This document shows, piece by piece, positions 34,401 through 45,137 of a stretch of 64,000 nucleotides of DNA. A program made the position numbers and the translations under genes. Position 1 is the first letter of the stretch, and every line of letters begins with the position of its first letter. The DNA is taken from contig NC_003284.9 of NCBI RefSeq assembly GCF_000002985.6, positions 14,260,001 through 14,324,000 of the forward strand, written 5' to 3'. The notes beneath the pieces are model-generated. The model was not told the DNA's origin. It worked only from the letters and a program-made list of their open reading frames with translations, and did not search any database. The stretch comes from Caenorhabditis elegans. Its lineage: Eukaryota; Nematoda; Chromadorea; Rhabditida; Rhabditidae.

Positions 34401-36656
34401 CTGTGTTTTTTTTTCACCGCGACTCACAGTTTTCTCCATTTTCCAAAAACCCACAACATTTGAAACGACTAAATTAACTAAGTACAATAGGAAATTTGAA
34501 TGTGCAACTTCCAGCCAATTAGTTTTATATACGTAGACAGTTATAACAGCAATATTACGAATGAGCAACAAATATTTTGCTAGAAAAGAGAACATTCGCT
34601 ATTGTTAACTTCTGATGGAAATTGAGAGCGCCTACGCACATTCATTTGATGTCAGTTATACGTTTCATTGAAATATTGTTTTGTTCTGATAGACGCTTAG
34701 ATTTAGAAAACAAAACAAAATTATTCAAACTGAAACTATTGTCGTTTATGGAAGCTAAATGTTCTTACTTTTGGCTGAAACAATCAAATTAACAATGATA
34801 TGGAAATGTGTATAAGGTTCTTAAATTTTTTAAACAATAGAAAATTGTAGTGAAAACTGAAATCAATGAATGTATTTTGGGGCAAAATAAATGCTTAGGT
34901 TTGTAATTTCAATACTTTACTGTTTCAAATGAAATATTGCTTGAAGGTAGAAAACGAACAATGGGGGAGATGATTAAATACCTTTTCTTTCTTTTTTTTT
35001 ATTCGGCCAAATATCACAATAAAATTTTCCAAAAATTGTTAGAAATGCTTCTCAAAGAGCGAGGGAAAACTCAGTCGACACCTTTTTTAAGCCTTCATTT
35101 GAAAAAAAAACTATTACAGTTTTATGTGCTACTTCCGCTTCAAATATTAGTTTTTAAACATTTCAAAAGTTAGAGTTTGCGATGGTGCTTTGGATTTCTT
35201 GATAGTTGGCAAAACTTGATTAGAAATAAAAATTATTCAATACTGTTGTTAAAATTTCTTTTTGTTCAATATTCGTATATTCGCACATTGTAAAAATTCC
35301 AATTAGCTAGAGATAGGAATAGTTTTTACTCATTTCCTCACTAGTGGTACTCTTCCTCAAATAAAATGTATTAGACTAGACTAAAACCGTTATATTACTT
35401 TATTTAAGTTGATTACGCATTGCAAACATTTATTGAATTTTAAAAACGCTATTGTCTCTAGGATAGGATATATCAGCATTTTCTGCCCTAAAAATAACAT
35501 TTTTCCAATACGTTTTTCATTCATTTATTTTAAAAATAATAATTCAATCGAAACATGAAAATGATTTGCTTTTAAGATTAAAAAAACACTAGTTCTGAGC
35601 CTAATATTGACAAAAATGTCACGTAAAATTTTCAAAACGGTTTACAGTTGTGGGCCAGGTACAAAAGTATACACAAGTACCGCATTTTCAATAAAAATTT
35701 GTGCTACACGACACAGATGAAATCGAAAAGAAAAGGGTGCTCCTTTTTAATTTATATTTTTTTTTTGTTTTTTTTTGTTAATTTTAATAATTAATGTTAT
35801 TTTTGATGTCAAACGAACAACTTACAATTCAATCGACGAGTCTTCTCTTTCATCGCGTTCTTTGAGTGGAAGTGCCGGTGGTGGAAGAATTGGACTGGCA
35901 ATCTTCTTCGTTGTCGGTTCATCATCATCCGAGCTCAGAGTGATTTCCGCAACTTGGACGGTTGATGGTGCAGCCAAAAGTTTAGCTACTTGCGCGGTTG
36001 GCACTTCAAAATGAGGCACCGTTTGTGTCGCCGTCGTTCCATTTGTCATCGACGATTGAGTGGCTCTTGTGCTACTGGTGCTTGGTTTACTGAGACGGCG
36101 TGACCCGTTCCTCGACGTTGCAACTGATGCTGATAATTTTTTGCTATTGTTGTTTGTGCCGTTCACATAAGAATCAGTTTGACGACTGGACCGTACAAGA
36201 CTTGGAGCTGCTGTGCTTGATGTTTTTGGCAGTTCTCCGTTGGCTCTGAAAAATGAATATTCATAACTGTATGAAACAGGCTGCACCGAAAAAAAAAGAA
36301 ATCTATAAAGGAGTTGGATTTGACATTTTTCAATTAGGAATTATGCCTATACTTTTCAAGTATTGGTTTTTTGGGTATGCCATTTCAAATTTAGATTCAA
36401 AGATTTTACACCGTAGTCACTTTTACAATTCAATTACATGTTTTGCCTTTACAGGGTACAAAATTCAAAATTCGAAAAAAATTCACACTGCTAAAAAAAC
36501 GCACTTTTTCCTGGATCTTTTTGCTTGAATTGGATCCGAAAATCCACGAGCAGCCGCCGTCCGTTTTCGTTTTGGTTCAGCATAATTGATTTCTTTGCTA
36601 TTGACCAATCGCGTATTAATCGCACCAGCTACACGGCCCGATCGTGTGCTAACCAT
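25476..36656 (-). CDS. madd-3: LAMMER/CLK dual-specificity protein kinase (MADD-3), distal-start isoform
   Basis: Twelve exons join in frame to 593 residues: 36656-36505, 36245-35826, 33688-33607, 29300-29186, 29130-28950, 27245-27155, 27082-26912, 26863-26740, 26630-26468, 26194-26107, 25851-25709, 25527-25476. The ATG (36656-36654) lies 2 bp after a TTCTTGCAG acceptor. The N-terminal half is basic and Ser/Thr-rich. The kinase domain has the Gly loop (LGEGTFGKV), ALKII lysine, HTDLKPEN catalytic loop, DFG ([11 protein letters not shown]), RAPEVIL and the family hallmark [11 protein letters not shown]. Such kinases phosphorylate SR splicing factors and other targets; C. elegans MADD-3 acts in muscle-arm guidance (from memory). 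The C-terminus [11 protein letters not shown] needs the last donor to be spliced, since reading through gives TAA. The 31287-29405 exon cannot be inserted between 33607 and 29300 in frame; it is entered separately. Confidence 0.85.
27317..27560. mobile_element. GGCAATTGCC-type element, copy 2
   Basis: Within the 27246-28949 intron of madd-3. It shares with 19800-20272 the order TTTCAAGCTCAGAATGTTT, GAAAATGACTAACCGAATACTAA, then TTTGGAAATTGCC, and flanking ATTGCC/GGCAAT words. It is more decayed than copy 1. Confidence 0.6.
27690..28560 (-). promoter_or_regulatory. Possible internal promoter region of madd-3
   Basis: On the minus strand this intronic stretch is CT-rich (CTCTCTCTCTTTCG at 27700-27720, CTCTCTTCGAAATGAG near 28090-28105) and less AT-rich than its flanks, as seen around transcription starts of this genome. 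It precedes the exons that encode the rest of the kinase domain, so a truncated transcript is possible. This is composition-based inference only. Confidence 0.25.
29405..31287 (-). CDS. madd-3: 1.9-kb alternative N-terminal exon of madd-3
   Basis: Open for 627 codons after the acceptor CCTCTAG|GG, ending CTG CAG|GTATCG in phase 0, which joins the 29300 exon ([11 protein letters not shown]) in frame. The protein is Pro/Ala/Thr/Ser-rich and disordered, with a basic patch ([16 protein letters not shown]) and many PxP motifs. The frame upstream is closed by TAA (31301-31299), so the exon must be entered through the 31287 acceptor with one base carried over from an earlier exon; the 33607 donor (phase 0) and the 35826 donor (two bases carried) both fail. 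A separate start exon with phase 1 must therefore exist, and I could not find it with confidence. The resulting kinase isoform would exceed 1000 residues. Confidence 0.7.
31333..31680 (+). CDS. Candidate 115-residue ORF inside a madd-3 intron (uncertain)
   Basis: ATG-initiated single frame, starting [17 protein letters not shown], Lys-rich, with a Cys cluster ([13 protein letters not shown]) and ending FFPKIL. No signal peptide or known motif. Length is above what is usual by chance here, but there is no poly(A) signal close by and no spliced partner. It may be noise. Confidence 0.2.
   Translation: MERSGHWKEESVTHVSKMVRILENQIIVLLRYLKVKNPQTTISISSKLRTYKKGTMNIPLKIDVSVKKTKETALNVAESHVRNVCLCTDWCRKKQCEMVEKLSKIMKSTFFPKIL
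32759..33304 (+). CDS. Candidate 181-residue ORF antisense to madd-3 intron (uncertain)
   Basis: ATG-initiated single frame in a patch of higher G+C: a Ser/Thr/Tyr run ([20 protein letters not shown]), a hydrophobic part, then a Gln-rich and charged middle ([20 protein letters not shown]) and a Cys/Trp-containing end. The same patch is CT/GA-rich like a promoter and lies where a start exon for the long madd-3 isoform is expected, so the open frame may be a by-product of that composition. No family recognised. Confidence 0.25.
   Translation: MSSSLSTTTSSSYSSSSSSYAFFFSFLPAGSKKIWAILNYLSTLPVSFPLLSSSWQKSHHHGKKPKFTSLREADSMYFSSEQQQQYQSQYPESRDEQVEWRRGEMMNDELINRSTRISQKQPVFNEGSVNYCKWLIDHRSEKTSSRFKDSWLQCSSRMDCWLLSFTKNSVLSFKFRKRLSY
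33793..33965. mobile_element. Palindromic MITE, CACGTGGTGTCAGG family, copy 1
   Basis: The left arm CACGTGGTGTCAGGATGTTC...GGTTTGATCTAC (33793-33830) is repeated inverted at 33928-33965 (GTAGATCAAACC...TCCTGACATCCCGTG). It lies in a madd-3 intron. The same terminal sequence occurs at 39396-39572. Confidence 0.7.
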
Positions 36657-36658
36657 AC

Positions 36659-38301
36659 CTGCAAGAATGAAATTTCAAAATCAGAGAAAAAATTAGAAAA
36701 AATGTTACAAACGGAACGTAGTTTAAGAATGAAAATTTGAATATTACAGTGTACGATATAAAGGATTTCGCAAGTCTAGAGAATTAAAACTTTAACATCA
36801 CTAGATAAACACGGAACAATTCATGGTATCAAAGTGGAAAATAGAGAAAAAAAACTCAAAAAAATGATGTGCATTGAAATCTCGAATTGGCAATTGAAAT
36901 TTGAAATTTTACGATTTTGTTGAAAGTTTTTCAAACGTGGAATTCAAATTTACTTGTAAAAATCATTTAGAACACTGTTTTAACAAAATCTCATCATATT
37001 AAACTATTCGAACTCTCAAAGATCTCACCCTAAATAATATATTTAAATGAACATGATTCAAGAAAACAAAGTTAAACTAGGTTAAATGTTCAAATTAATA
37101 TTCAAATATCATTAAAGTGACAAATTAATAGAGTAGAGAAAGTTAAGAAGGCTCAAGGGCAATCAATCATGATATAATTCAAATAAAAATAAAAAAGGTG
37201 ACAAAACAAAAATGAGAATGAGTTCATCGGCATCCTTGGAGACCTCTGCGGCATATTTTGCGCGCGCACAATCACACTCAAACACACAGTGAGTGGTCAG
37301 TCAGCAAATCGATAATTGGTTTGGGACACACATCGAACCGTGGACGGGGAGAGCTGGCAAAGAGGCGAGTCGAGGAGAGGTACGCAGGCGCTGAAGACAA
37401 GTGAGAGAGTGCCAATTAGAGAGTGAGAGGAAAATGGGAAGACAACGCGCAACGCAGGCTAAGACGCGTTGCGTGTGGAAGTGTCCTCAATGCCACCACT
37501 GCACCACCCAGCCTGCGGCAAGGACCTTGATTATCGTCTTCGACTTCACTGTCTCAGCGACTTTTCTTCTCTGATTGCTCCTTTGATGTCTGTCTAACTT
37601 TCTAACTCTGCAGGTTTCCAACTGTGTTTTTGCCGGCTTTTCTTCGGATACTCTTGGCAAACTAGGAAAGTTTTGAGAACTTACTGATTTCACACAAATT
37701 TTTATAGTTTTGCATTAGAAGAATTTGAAGAAAAATACAATAGAAGGTTTAGTAAATAAGCTATCAAATATTTATTTATTAATGACTTTAAACTTTTAAA
37801 AATGAGCATTTTTTCGGTTTTTACTCGGATTGGCATTATCGAAAAAATACGATCGCACAAATTTCTCATAATTTATTTTTGATCTACCTGTTGAACTTGA
37901 CTTCGCCCCCAATCTTGTTGCCGTTGTTATTTTGTTGTGGCTGTCTTGTCGAAGGAAGGGGCGGAGTCAAGTTCAACAGGTAGATCAAAAATAAATTATG
38001 AGAAATTTGTGCGATCGTATTATTTCGATAATAGCAGATTGTAATTTTGCTCAATTTGTAATCTTTTTGCTTTGTAAAACCAAACACTAATAATTGAAAA
38101 ATGATTTATTTTAGCTTAATGTTTACAACCGAAACACTTCTTAATTTGTCATGTATAAAATATATTAATGAACAATTTACGTTGACACGCAATCGGAATA
38201 AAACAATGTTATTACTCTGAAAACAAAAAGTTATTAATTAATTCAAATTTAATAGTGGTAAATAATATTTGGTAAATAATTTGAACAAAAATAGTCTTGG
38301 A
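36659..38301. other. 5' region of madd-3 and intergenic DNA
   Basis: The stretch 37210-37690 is the least AT-rich and on the minus strand carries CT-rich strings (CCTCTCACTCTCTAATTGG, CACTCTCTCACTTG), the look of a promoter and 5' leader for the 36656 start. Possible upstream ATGs (for example ATGCCGCAGAGG at 37253) give only short frames. The long inverted repeat at 37835-38032 lies beyond it. Confidence 0.4.
37835..38032. repeat. Near-perfect 75-bp inverted repeat with 48-bp spacer
   Basis: Left arm 37835-37909 and right arm 37958-38032 are reverse complements with only about two to three mismatches (ATTATCGAAAAAATACGATC against ATTATCGAAATAATACGATC; GACTTCGCCCC against GACTCCGCCCC). The spacer is not repeated. 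As RNA it would fold into one long hairpin. Confidence 0.9.
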
Positions 38302-41300
38302 TCACTCGTCTTCTGTCTCCAATGTGAACAATGGAGCAATTCGTTTTTCATGTTGTGAAAAGCACAAATCTTGGCAATTCTGCTCGAAAAGAATAGGTAG
38401 CTCTTCCATTTCTTCCATTGACGAGCATCGTGGATAGTGGTAAGGAACGCAAACGGAGGATCCTCTCTGGAAACAGATCGTTGGAAAGTAGCAACAAAAT
38501 TCAATTTTAGCAGAGGAGTTTTTAAAATAGAAACTAAATATTCAGCGAACTACCTAAGTATTTGAAAAAAAAGTTAATTATTGAGACGTAACAGCTGAAA
38601 CATAAAAACAAAAAAAATTTCAGAAGTTGTTAGTAGTTAAATTTGATATTTTTGTTAAATTAATCGAAATATCAAAAAGGAACATTTTTATGAAAATTTG
38701 AAGAATACATGATTACTGTACTTGTGAAAAGTATTTAAAGTGTATAGCAAATTCTACTTCGATTGACTTTAAATTGAAATTATTCAGTGAAATTGCCTCA
38801 AAACCGTTTCTAATTTCCTATAGTTTTGTCTAGATTGCTTTTAGTCATATCCCTGCAGAGAGTTAGAAAGTTAGGAGTTAATCATTTTCTACAAAACATG
38901 GAGCTGCAATAAAACAATTTGTCCTAATAGTTTGAGCCTACCATTAAAAATTCAGAGTGGCTCGAGTTAGTTTCAATTTTAAAATGTACTTTAATTTAAC
39001 TTCTTTGCATTATTTTTTACCAGAAAATGAATGAATTTGAAAGTCAATTATTTAAAAAAAAATTGAAAATTAAACACCTACCGGACGATACCATCTTTTT
39101 ACAAATTTGGGGTCAATTCCGTCGGAGCAAGTGTTTTTTATAATTTTACAGCATCGTTTGTTTTGTTCACCTGCAATGTGTGTCAATTACTTTCCTACAG
39201 TTTTGAAAACTGTTTAATAAAACAAAGGGACCAAGAAAAGGTACCAGCCCCAAAAACGTGTAATTTGTGAGTAAAAGAGATTTTGGAAGATTTTATCCAC
39301 ACACTAATTTTTTGAAATCTTTGTACAGTGCATTTTTTTCCACTTCTACGACTTTAAAGGGGGCGCATTTATGCGGTAGAGTCTTGCCGCGCATTCACGT
39401 GGTCTCAGGTTGTCTCATTACAATTTGATTTACAAAAAATGCGGGCATTTTTTCCCAGAAAAATTGTGACGTCCGCACGCTCTCAACCATGCAAAATCAG
39501 ATGAGATGTCTGCGTCTCAACTCCCGCATTTTTTGAAGATCAAAGCGAAATGGGACTTTCTGACTCCACGTGCGCATTCATACTCCTATGGTGTCAAAAT
39601 AACTGAATATCATAATAAAACTGTTCAAAACATTTTTTTGAATATTTTTATTTTCTGTCAAAAGGTGACAATTACTCAGGTTTTTGCCATTCATAATTTT
39701 GGAAGTGGCACAAAAAAAAATGTTTTCCTACATTTTTTATACTGTAATTTTGTTGTAATTATTTGTCTTAAAACAGTGTAAGGGTGGGAAGATGTGCCAA
39801 TGCTTTGGATTTCCTGATAAGCTCATATTTTTCAAAATTTTGGCAATTTGCAAACACTTTGACCGGAAATTATGAAAAATGTTAAATTTTCTAAAGTTTT
39901 TTATTTCGATATTCGGTAGATTTAGACAAGATCCCCACTCGCGCTACTCCACCTTCAAATATGAAGCATTAATTTACAGCCATAAAAAATCAAATGGCTT
40001 AATTTTGTGCTCAAAATCTGTTTATCAACTCACATTCAGGGTTAGTCTCCACTGGAAGGGGATCATCAGCCAAGGTTTGTACAATTTCGTTTGTCATATA
40101 CAATTGAGCCGTGATTTCCGACGCATGTTTCCTAGTATTTGGTACATATCCTCCCGTCTTTGGCCAATAGAGTAGCTGTTGTCTAGTTGTTGTAGATTTG
40201 CTGTCAAATGGTTCTGGAGTTGTTGCAGTGAAATCCACAAGTTCTTGTCGAGCAGTGGCCCAGGAGTCGGTCGAATACGTTGAAGCTGAAGTTGGTGCAG
40301 TGGTTGTAGAAGTAATGTCTGATGTTGTGGAGGTTGGTGTTGAAGTACTTTCTGTTGCCGTCGTGAAATCAATAGATGATTCCGTACTACTTGGAGGATA
40401 TGGTTTGATGACTGTTGGTGCAGTGTTTGAAGGTGATAGATATCCAGAGTTCATAAGACTTTGTCTTTGTCTATAAGCGTCTACCAAAATTTTGGAAAGT
40501 TTTCGATTTGTTCGGAGAGCACTTTTAATATATTTCTCATCCAGTGGTTGGTTTGTGTCCAAAGCTTGTTCGATTCTTCTGAGAAGAATACTGACGGAGT
40601 GATCATTGGATGGACGGATCTTTCGGCTGTTGAGAGCGTGAAGGCGTGTATGGTATGAGAATGGTTCAGAAGTTGTTGAAGTTATGTGAAGAAGTGGAAC
40701 ACCCCCAGCACGACCAAACGCTTGAAGATGTTCTCTGTACGAAGGTGTAGAGGTTGGAATTGAAGTCCATTTAGTGGCCGAGGCAATTCCTGAAACAATA
40801 AACATTACAAAAACGTGTTTAATAGAGAGAATCGCCACCGACTAATCAGCTAAACTTAGTGAGGTTTCCATAGTAATTAGGAGTACTTACTGTCATCTCT
40901 CCATTGTTTGTTCGTCATCTGTTGTGTTGAGATATCGATTAATGGAATATTAGTGTTCACAAGATTGTCTGATGGTTGAGGTCCATATCGGCGGTTAATG
41001 GCATCATCAAGTTTGAACAGCTGCTCAGTTTCACTGATGAATTTCTTTTTTATGGCAGCTTGCTTAAAAACAATAAGTTTTCAAATGAGATAATAATGTT
41101 TTCTGCGTCTAGCAAACATTATCATTATCAATATCAATGGAATTATTGTATTTTCGTTAATTGGATTGAAGACAAAACAGTTAAAAGTGCTGTGACCGAA
41201 TTTTGAAACTGTGCTTTGAAACATTTCACACTCTTCAAGACGATAAGTATAAGCTCAAAACATCACATAACTTTTGCGAACGGATGTTTTACAGCTTCAG

Positions 41301-43140
41301 CTTCAATGTTAATTTTTCTGAACGTATGCAATTTCAGGTAATCTTTTGCATGTTAGTGAACATACAAAGATCGCTTGAAAATGCCAAAAATCATAAAATT
41401 TTTTGCTTGCAGAGAAGAGTTTTTTCCTTCATTTTGAAGTTCCGAAGAAGATGTTAGCGAACTTTTTATGATGATGCGCTAGTCACAAAAATATAATGTT
41501 ATAAAGCAGAGTTTCCAATTTAGCTACACCACCTCCAACAGTATTCCCAAATGTATAATAAGGTTTACCGTTTGATCATCAGTATTTTTCCCAAATCCAA
41601 TTTTTTGCATCTGCCGTTCAACCAAATTTTTCGTAGACACAGTTTCTAGTGCTAGTTTCCTATTTTCTTCCATGAACTTCACTTTCTTAGTCTCAGGAAA
41701 TTGTCCGTAATTGACCTGCAACAATACATTTATTCCTTCAAGCCAGACATCCCAACAGTAGCTATTATCGCACTTTCCGTCAGTCAGTCATCTTCAATTA
41801 TACCCTTTTCACCCCAAATTTGTTGTTTTTTTTGGAATACAAAAAAGTGCAAAAAGTGCTGAGAGTGACATGAAGAATGGTAACTGAATTATTAATAAAC
41901 ATATTGACTTAAAGGTGTTTTATCACTTTAGGAATTTTGTCATATTTTATTTTATTCAGCCATATTAAAATTGTCAAAAAAAGATAAAACTTCTAGCCAC
42001 TAAAATACCGTTTTATATTAAATTAAAGATAATTTGATACAGTTGTTTCTAGCAGACATAAAATTTTTTGTCTATAAAATAATGCACAATTTTTTCTCGG
42101 AATTTGAAATGGTTAAGAGTTGAAGTTGAAAGTTTAAAAGCAAGTTGAAAAAAAAAACAAAAATTTCAAAATTATTCCGAGAAATCGTTTTTTATACAAG
42201 ATAATAATTTAAATGTATGTTCGCGTTTATTTTTCACTACGTACGAATTTGAAATTTTCGGTGCCGAAAAAGTGTTAGAAACCTCCCAATCTACCTCATT
42301 AAACTTATCCTGATTTTCATTGGATAAGCATTTTAACGAGGAGTTTTTAACGCATGGAGTGTATGTTCCAACGGCTGTGTATGTGTGTGTGGATGTGAGT
42401 TATATAGTACAAGGAAAAAGATGAAAAACGAAAGATGAGCTGAGGTAGATAACAGGAGGGGAAACAAATATGGGACGCATGTACTTCAAGCGATCACAGA
42501 TCATTAAGATCTTAGTGGTACTGGGAACTTCAAGCGGTCTTTTGAAATGAATCTAGGTTTAAGCCGAGCACAGTCTGGGGCACTATGATTAATCGAGTAT
42601 CAGATACTAGGTATTATTTTTAATCTAAATTCAGGTAAAGCTATTCTGTGAAATCTTACTTATTAAACAAATCTGAACTGTAATGTCAATCTTTCTACTA
42701 CATCAAAATAAAAATAAAAAGGCTGAGTCTTTTTTTGCAAATATCACTAGAATTTTGATAAAGTAACTACTAGCACATCACTAATTAAAATATTAAAATT
42801 AAAAAAAAAACAAAATTGAAAACAAAACCGTACCGTGTTTTCCATCCCACACGTAGTTTGATCACAATATTTGGTTTCATACAAATGTGGGCACAATCTT
42901 TGCATCATTCTACCCTCCGAAGTTAGTTCTTGAAGAGGTGGCTGTAGGACGTCACGGTTTCTGACAATTAGACCTTTCTGACACCCGCCATGACATTTCG
43001 ACCACGTGCCCCACTCCGACACAATACATTCTGAAATTTCAATTTTTAGCATTGAGTACAAATTTAAAAATCAATATACCTGATTGTGAAGAAATTTCAA
43101 TCAGCACCACTGTTATGGATATTGTGAACAGCAGATTCAT
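38302..43140 (-). CDS. Secreted TSP1 domain protein with Ser/Thr-rich middle and Kunitz-like C-terminus
   Basis: Seven exons join in frame to 528 residues: 43140-43080, 43030-42834, 41715-41569, 41062-40891, 40789-40034, 39170-39082, 38466-38302. Residues 1-20 are a signal peptide (MNLLFTISITVVLIEISSQS). Residues 21-75 form one thrombospondin type 1 repeat: CIVSEWGTWSKCHGGC, then CPHLYETKYCDQTTC. A charged linker and a long Ser/Thr-rich, probably O-glycosylated stretch (TSTPTSTTSDITSTTTAPTS) follow. The last about 70 residues look like a diverged Kunitz domain: RWYRPRGSSVC, VPYHYPRC (C-x7-C) and NCQDLC (C-x3-C) fit, while other spacings are longer than in canonical inhibitors. Extracellular matrix or guidance-related roles are typical of TSP1/Kunitz proteins; a protease-inhibitor role is doubtful given the altered spacing. 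No membrane span after the signal. Confidence 0.8.
39396..39572. mobile_element. Palindromic MITE, CACGTGGTGTCAGG family, copy 2
   Basis: Ends CACGTGGTCTCAGGTTGTCTC...ACAAAAAATGCGGG and, inverted, CCCGCATTTTTTGAAGATC...GACTCCACGTG. It shares its terminal 35 bp with 33793-33965 but has a different middle (GACGTCCGCACGCTCTCAACC). It abuts the next repeat on its right. Confidence 0.65.
39583..39956. mobile_element. GGTGGAGTAGCGCC element, copy 1 (left end lost)
   Basis: Matches 44375-44747 along its length: CTATGGTGTC...GAATATCATA, GTCAAAAGGTGACAATTACTCAG, TTTTTATACTGTAATTTTGTT, CTTTGACCGGAAATTATGAAAAAT and the right end GCGCTACTCCACCTT. It lies inside the 39171-40033 intron of the TSP1 gene. 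The left terminus is missing or replaced by the palindromic MITE beside it. Confidence 0.7.
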
Positions 43141-43870
43141 TTCAAGCCTCCGGAATAATATTCTCAGGTTTCACCTGAATGTTATCGTTTAAGTATGAAA
43201 ATAAAATTTATTTCAACAAAAGAGAATTTGAATATGATATTGTTAATCGTCTTAATTTAGAAAAAAAAACCCCAATATTTCACAAAACGACAAGCTTCTC
43301 GCCAAAGGGTGTGAAGAGGAATGTCAATGCCTCCATGCAGCGAAGGAACTTGAATAATGCGTCCGGCGCCGCCCACTATCTCACGTCGCTTTTTTTGTGT
43401 TTACTGTAGAGCGGCGCCTTCCTCCGCTCCTCCGTTCCGCGTTTCCTCATTAAGGATTTGTCGCACTTTTTTGCTTAATTCCCCCTTTTTAGAACGTTCG
43501 CCGGCCCATTCACCTCATCTAAATTTTGAAGATAAGAATCATTTTCGCAAAAATAGGGTACACCGCCGCACTTTTTGCCCACGTACCTTTGTTCCAATGT
43601 TTGCATTCCAATGTCAAGTTTTTGTCACGTTCTGAGGACTCATTCGCTTTTATCTACCGGATTTCAGTTTTTTATGTGTCACGCAGCCATTTTTCCTCTG
43701 TGTGCCGACACCCGACACTAACACACGGAAAAGGTGTCATGATTTACGAACGTCGATCTTTTGAGATTTATTAGGCACGAGGGGCGTGACTAACCGTTTT
43801 CTTTTTTCTAGAAAGCCAAGAATGTTTGGAAATGAAGTGATGGATTGATTCAACCAGTGATGGATTCAAT

Positions 43871-43967
43871 CTAAAAAATGTCGGACGGGAGCCAAGTTTG
43901 CGCCAAATAGTGCAATAGGCTATTTCACTATTTGGTGCAAACTTGGCTCCCGTCCAAAACTTTTTAG
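43871..43967. repeat. Short hairpin element, 30-bp stem
   Basis: Arm 43883-43912 (GGACGGGAGCCAAGTTTGCG...) and arm 43926-43955 (...GCAAACTTGGCTCCCGTCC) pair with one mismatch around a 13-nt loop; flanking CTAAAAA/TTTTTAG bases extend the stem. Confidence 0.8.
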
Positions 43968-44329
43968 GTTCCGCTCATCGCTTTAAAGATTTGGATCGCA
44001 GCGTGAGGGCGGCGTGGAGCGGCGTTTGAGCGACGCCGCATGGGAGCCCTAAATTACTGATATAACACCTGATATTGCTCAAATTTCACATGGAGTGCCA
44101 TAATTGTGTCAACAAAACTCGTGTTAACAAAACTCAAACGGCTTGCTAATTTTCATCGGTTACAGTTTTGGTGGTTTTTCAGGATACCGCACTTATAGCT
44201 TGGGATTGCATATAAAAGACATATTCTAATTCTGATAGTAGCCTTATTTAATTTTTATACCATATAACGAATTTTTCTTATTAGAAGTAGAACCCATTTC
44301 ATCTATTGCATCTGTGTTAGAGTATCACT

Positions 44330-44747
44330 CAAAGGTGGAGTAGCGCCAGTGGGAAAGTATTAAAAACTACAACTATGGTGCCGAAATGACCGAATATCAT
44401 ATTAAAATTTTTGAAATTTTTTTATTCACTGTCAAAAAGTGACGATTACTCAGTTTTTGCCACTCATAATTTTGGCAGTTGACCAAAAAAGGTTGGTTTT
44501 TTTCCTACATTTTTATACTGTAATTTTGTTTAAATTGTTGGTATTAAAATATTGTAGTGGTCAGAACTTGCGACAATGGATTTTCTTAAAAGCTCGTTTT
44601 TTTTCAAAAATTCGGTAATTTGCCACTACTTTGACCGGAAATTATGAAAAATCTAATTTTTTTGGGGTGTTCTATTAAGATTTTGGGCCGCCTTGGATCA
44701 TTATAGATACATTAAACAAAATCCCCAATGGTGCTACTCCACCTTTG
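44330..44747. mobile_element. GGTGGAGTAGCGCC element, copy 2 (complete)
   Basis: Terminal inverted repeats CAAAGGTGGAGTAGCGCCA at the left and GGTGCTACTCCACCTTTG at the right bound about 380 bp without a long coding frame, so it is non-autonomous. Homologous to 39583-39956. Confidence 0.75.
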
Positions 44748-45137
44748 GGCAATCGAAAAATAAACTTGCAATCTACTTTTTTTTTAGAAAGTTAGCTTGT
44801 TACTAATCAGTTCCCAATTTTTGCATTATGTAATCTTTCCAGGTTTATCAAAATAAACTCTAAATAGCAAACATAAGAATAACTCGCAATAAAATAATAT
44901 TTCACAACAATCAAAAAACCACGCAGAATTTGTAATATACAAACTTTTTATTTCACCAAGATTTCCAAGAATACAATTAAGCGGGAAAATTTGAATGGAA
45001 TGTTCACAATAAATTACCAGATTTAAATGAGCCCCTAGGCAAAGGCAAAATTGAAAAACAACTGTAACTGAAAACCTGATCAACCTATACCTGCATGAAA
45101 GCTTACCCCAAAAAAACAAGAATGAAAGACTTGAATA

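Larger units (their letters stand above)
43141..45137. other. Upstream region of the TSP1 gene, repeat-rich
   Basis: The stretch 43350-43780 is G+C-richer and probably contains the TSP1 gene promoter. A hairpin lies at 43871-43967 and a full repeat copy at 44330-44747. From 44748 to 45137 it is AT-rich 3' flank of gphr-1. No further gene is supported. Confidence 0.5.
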
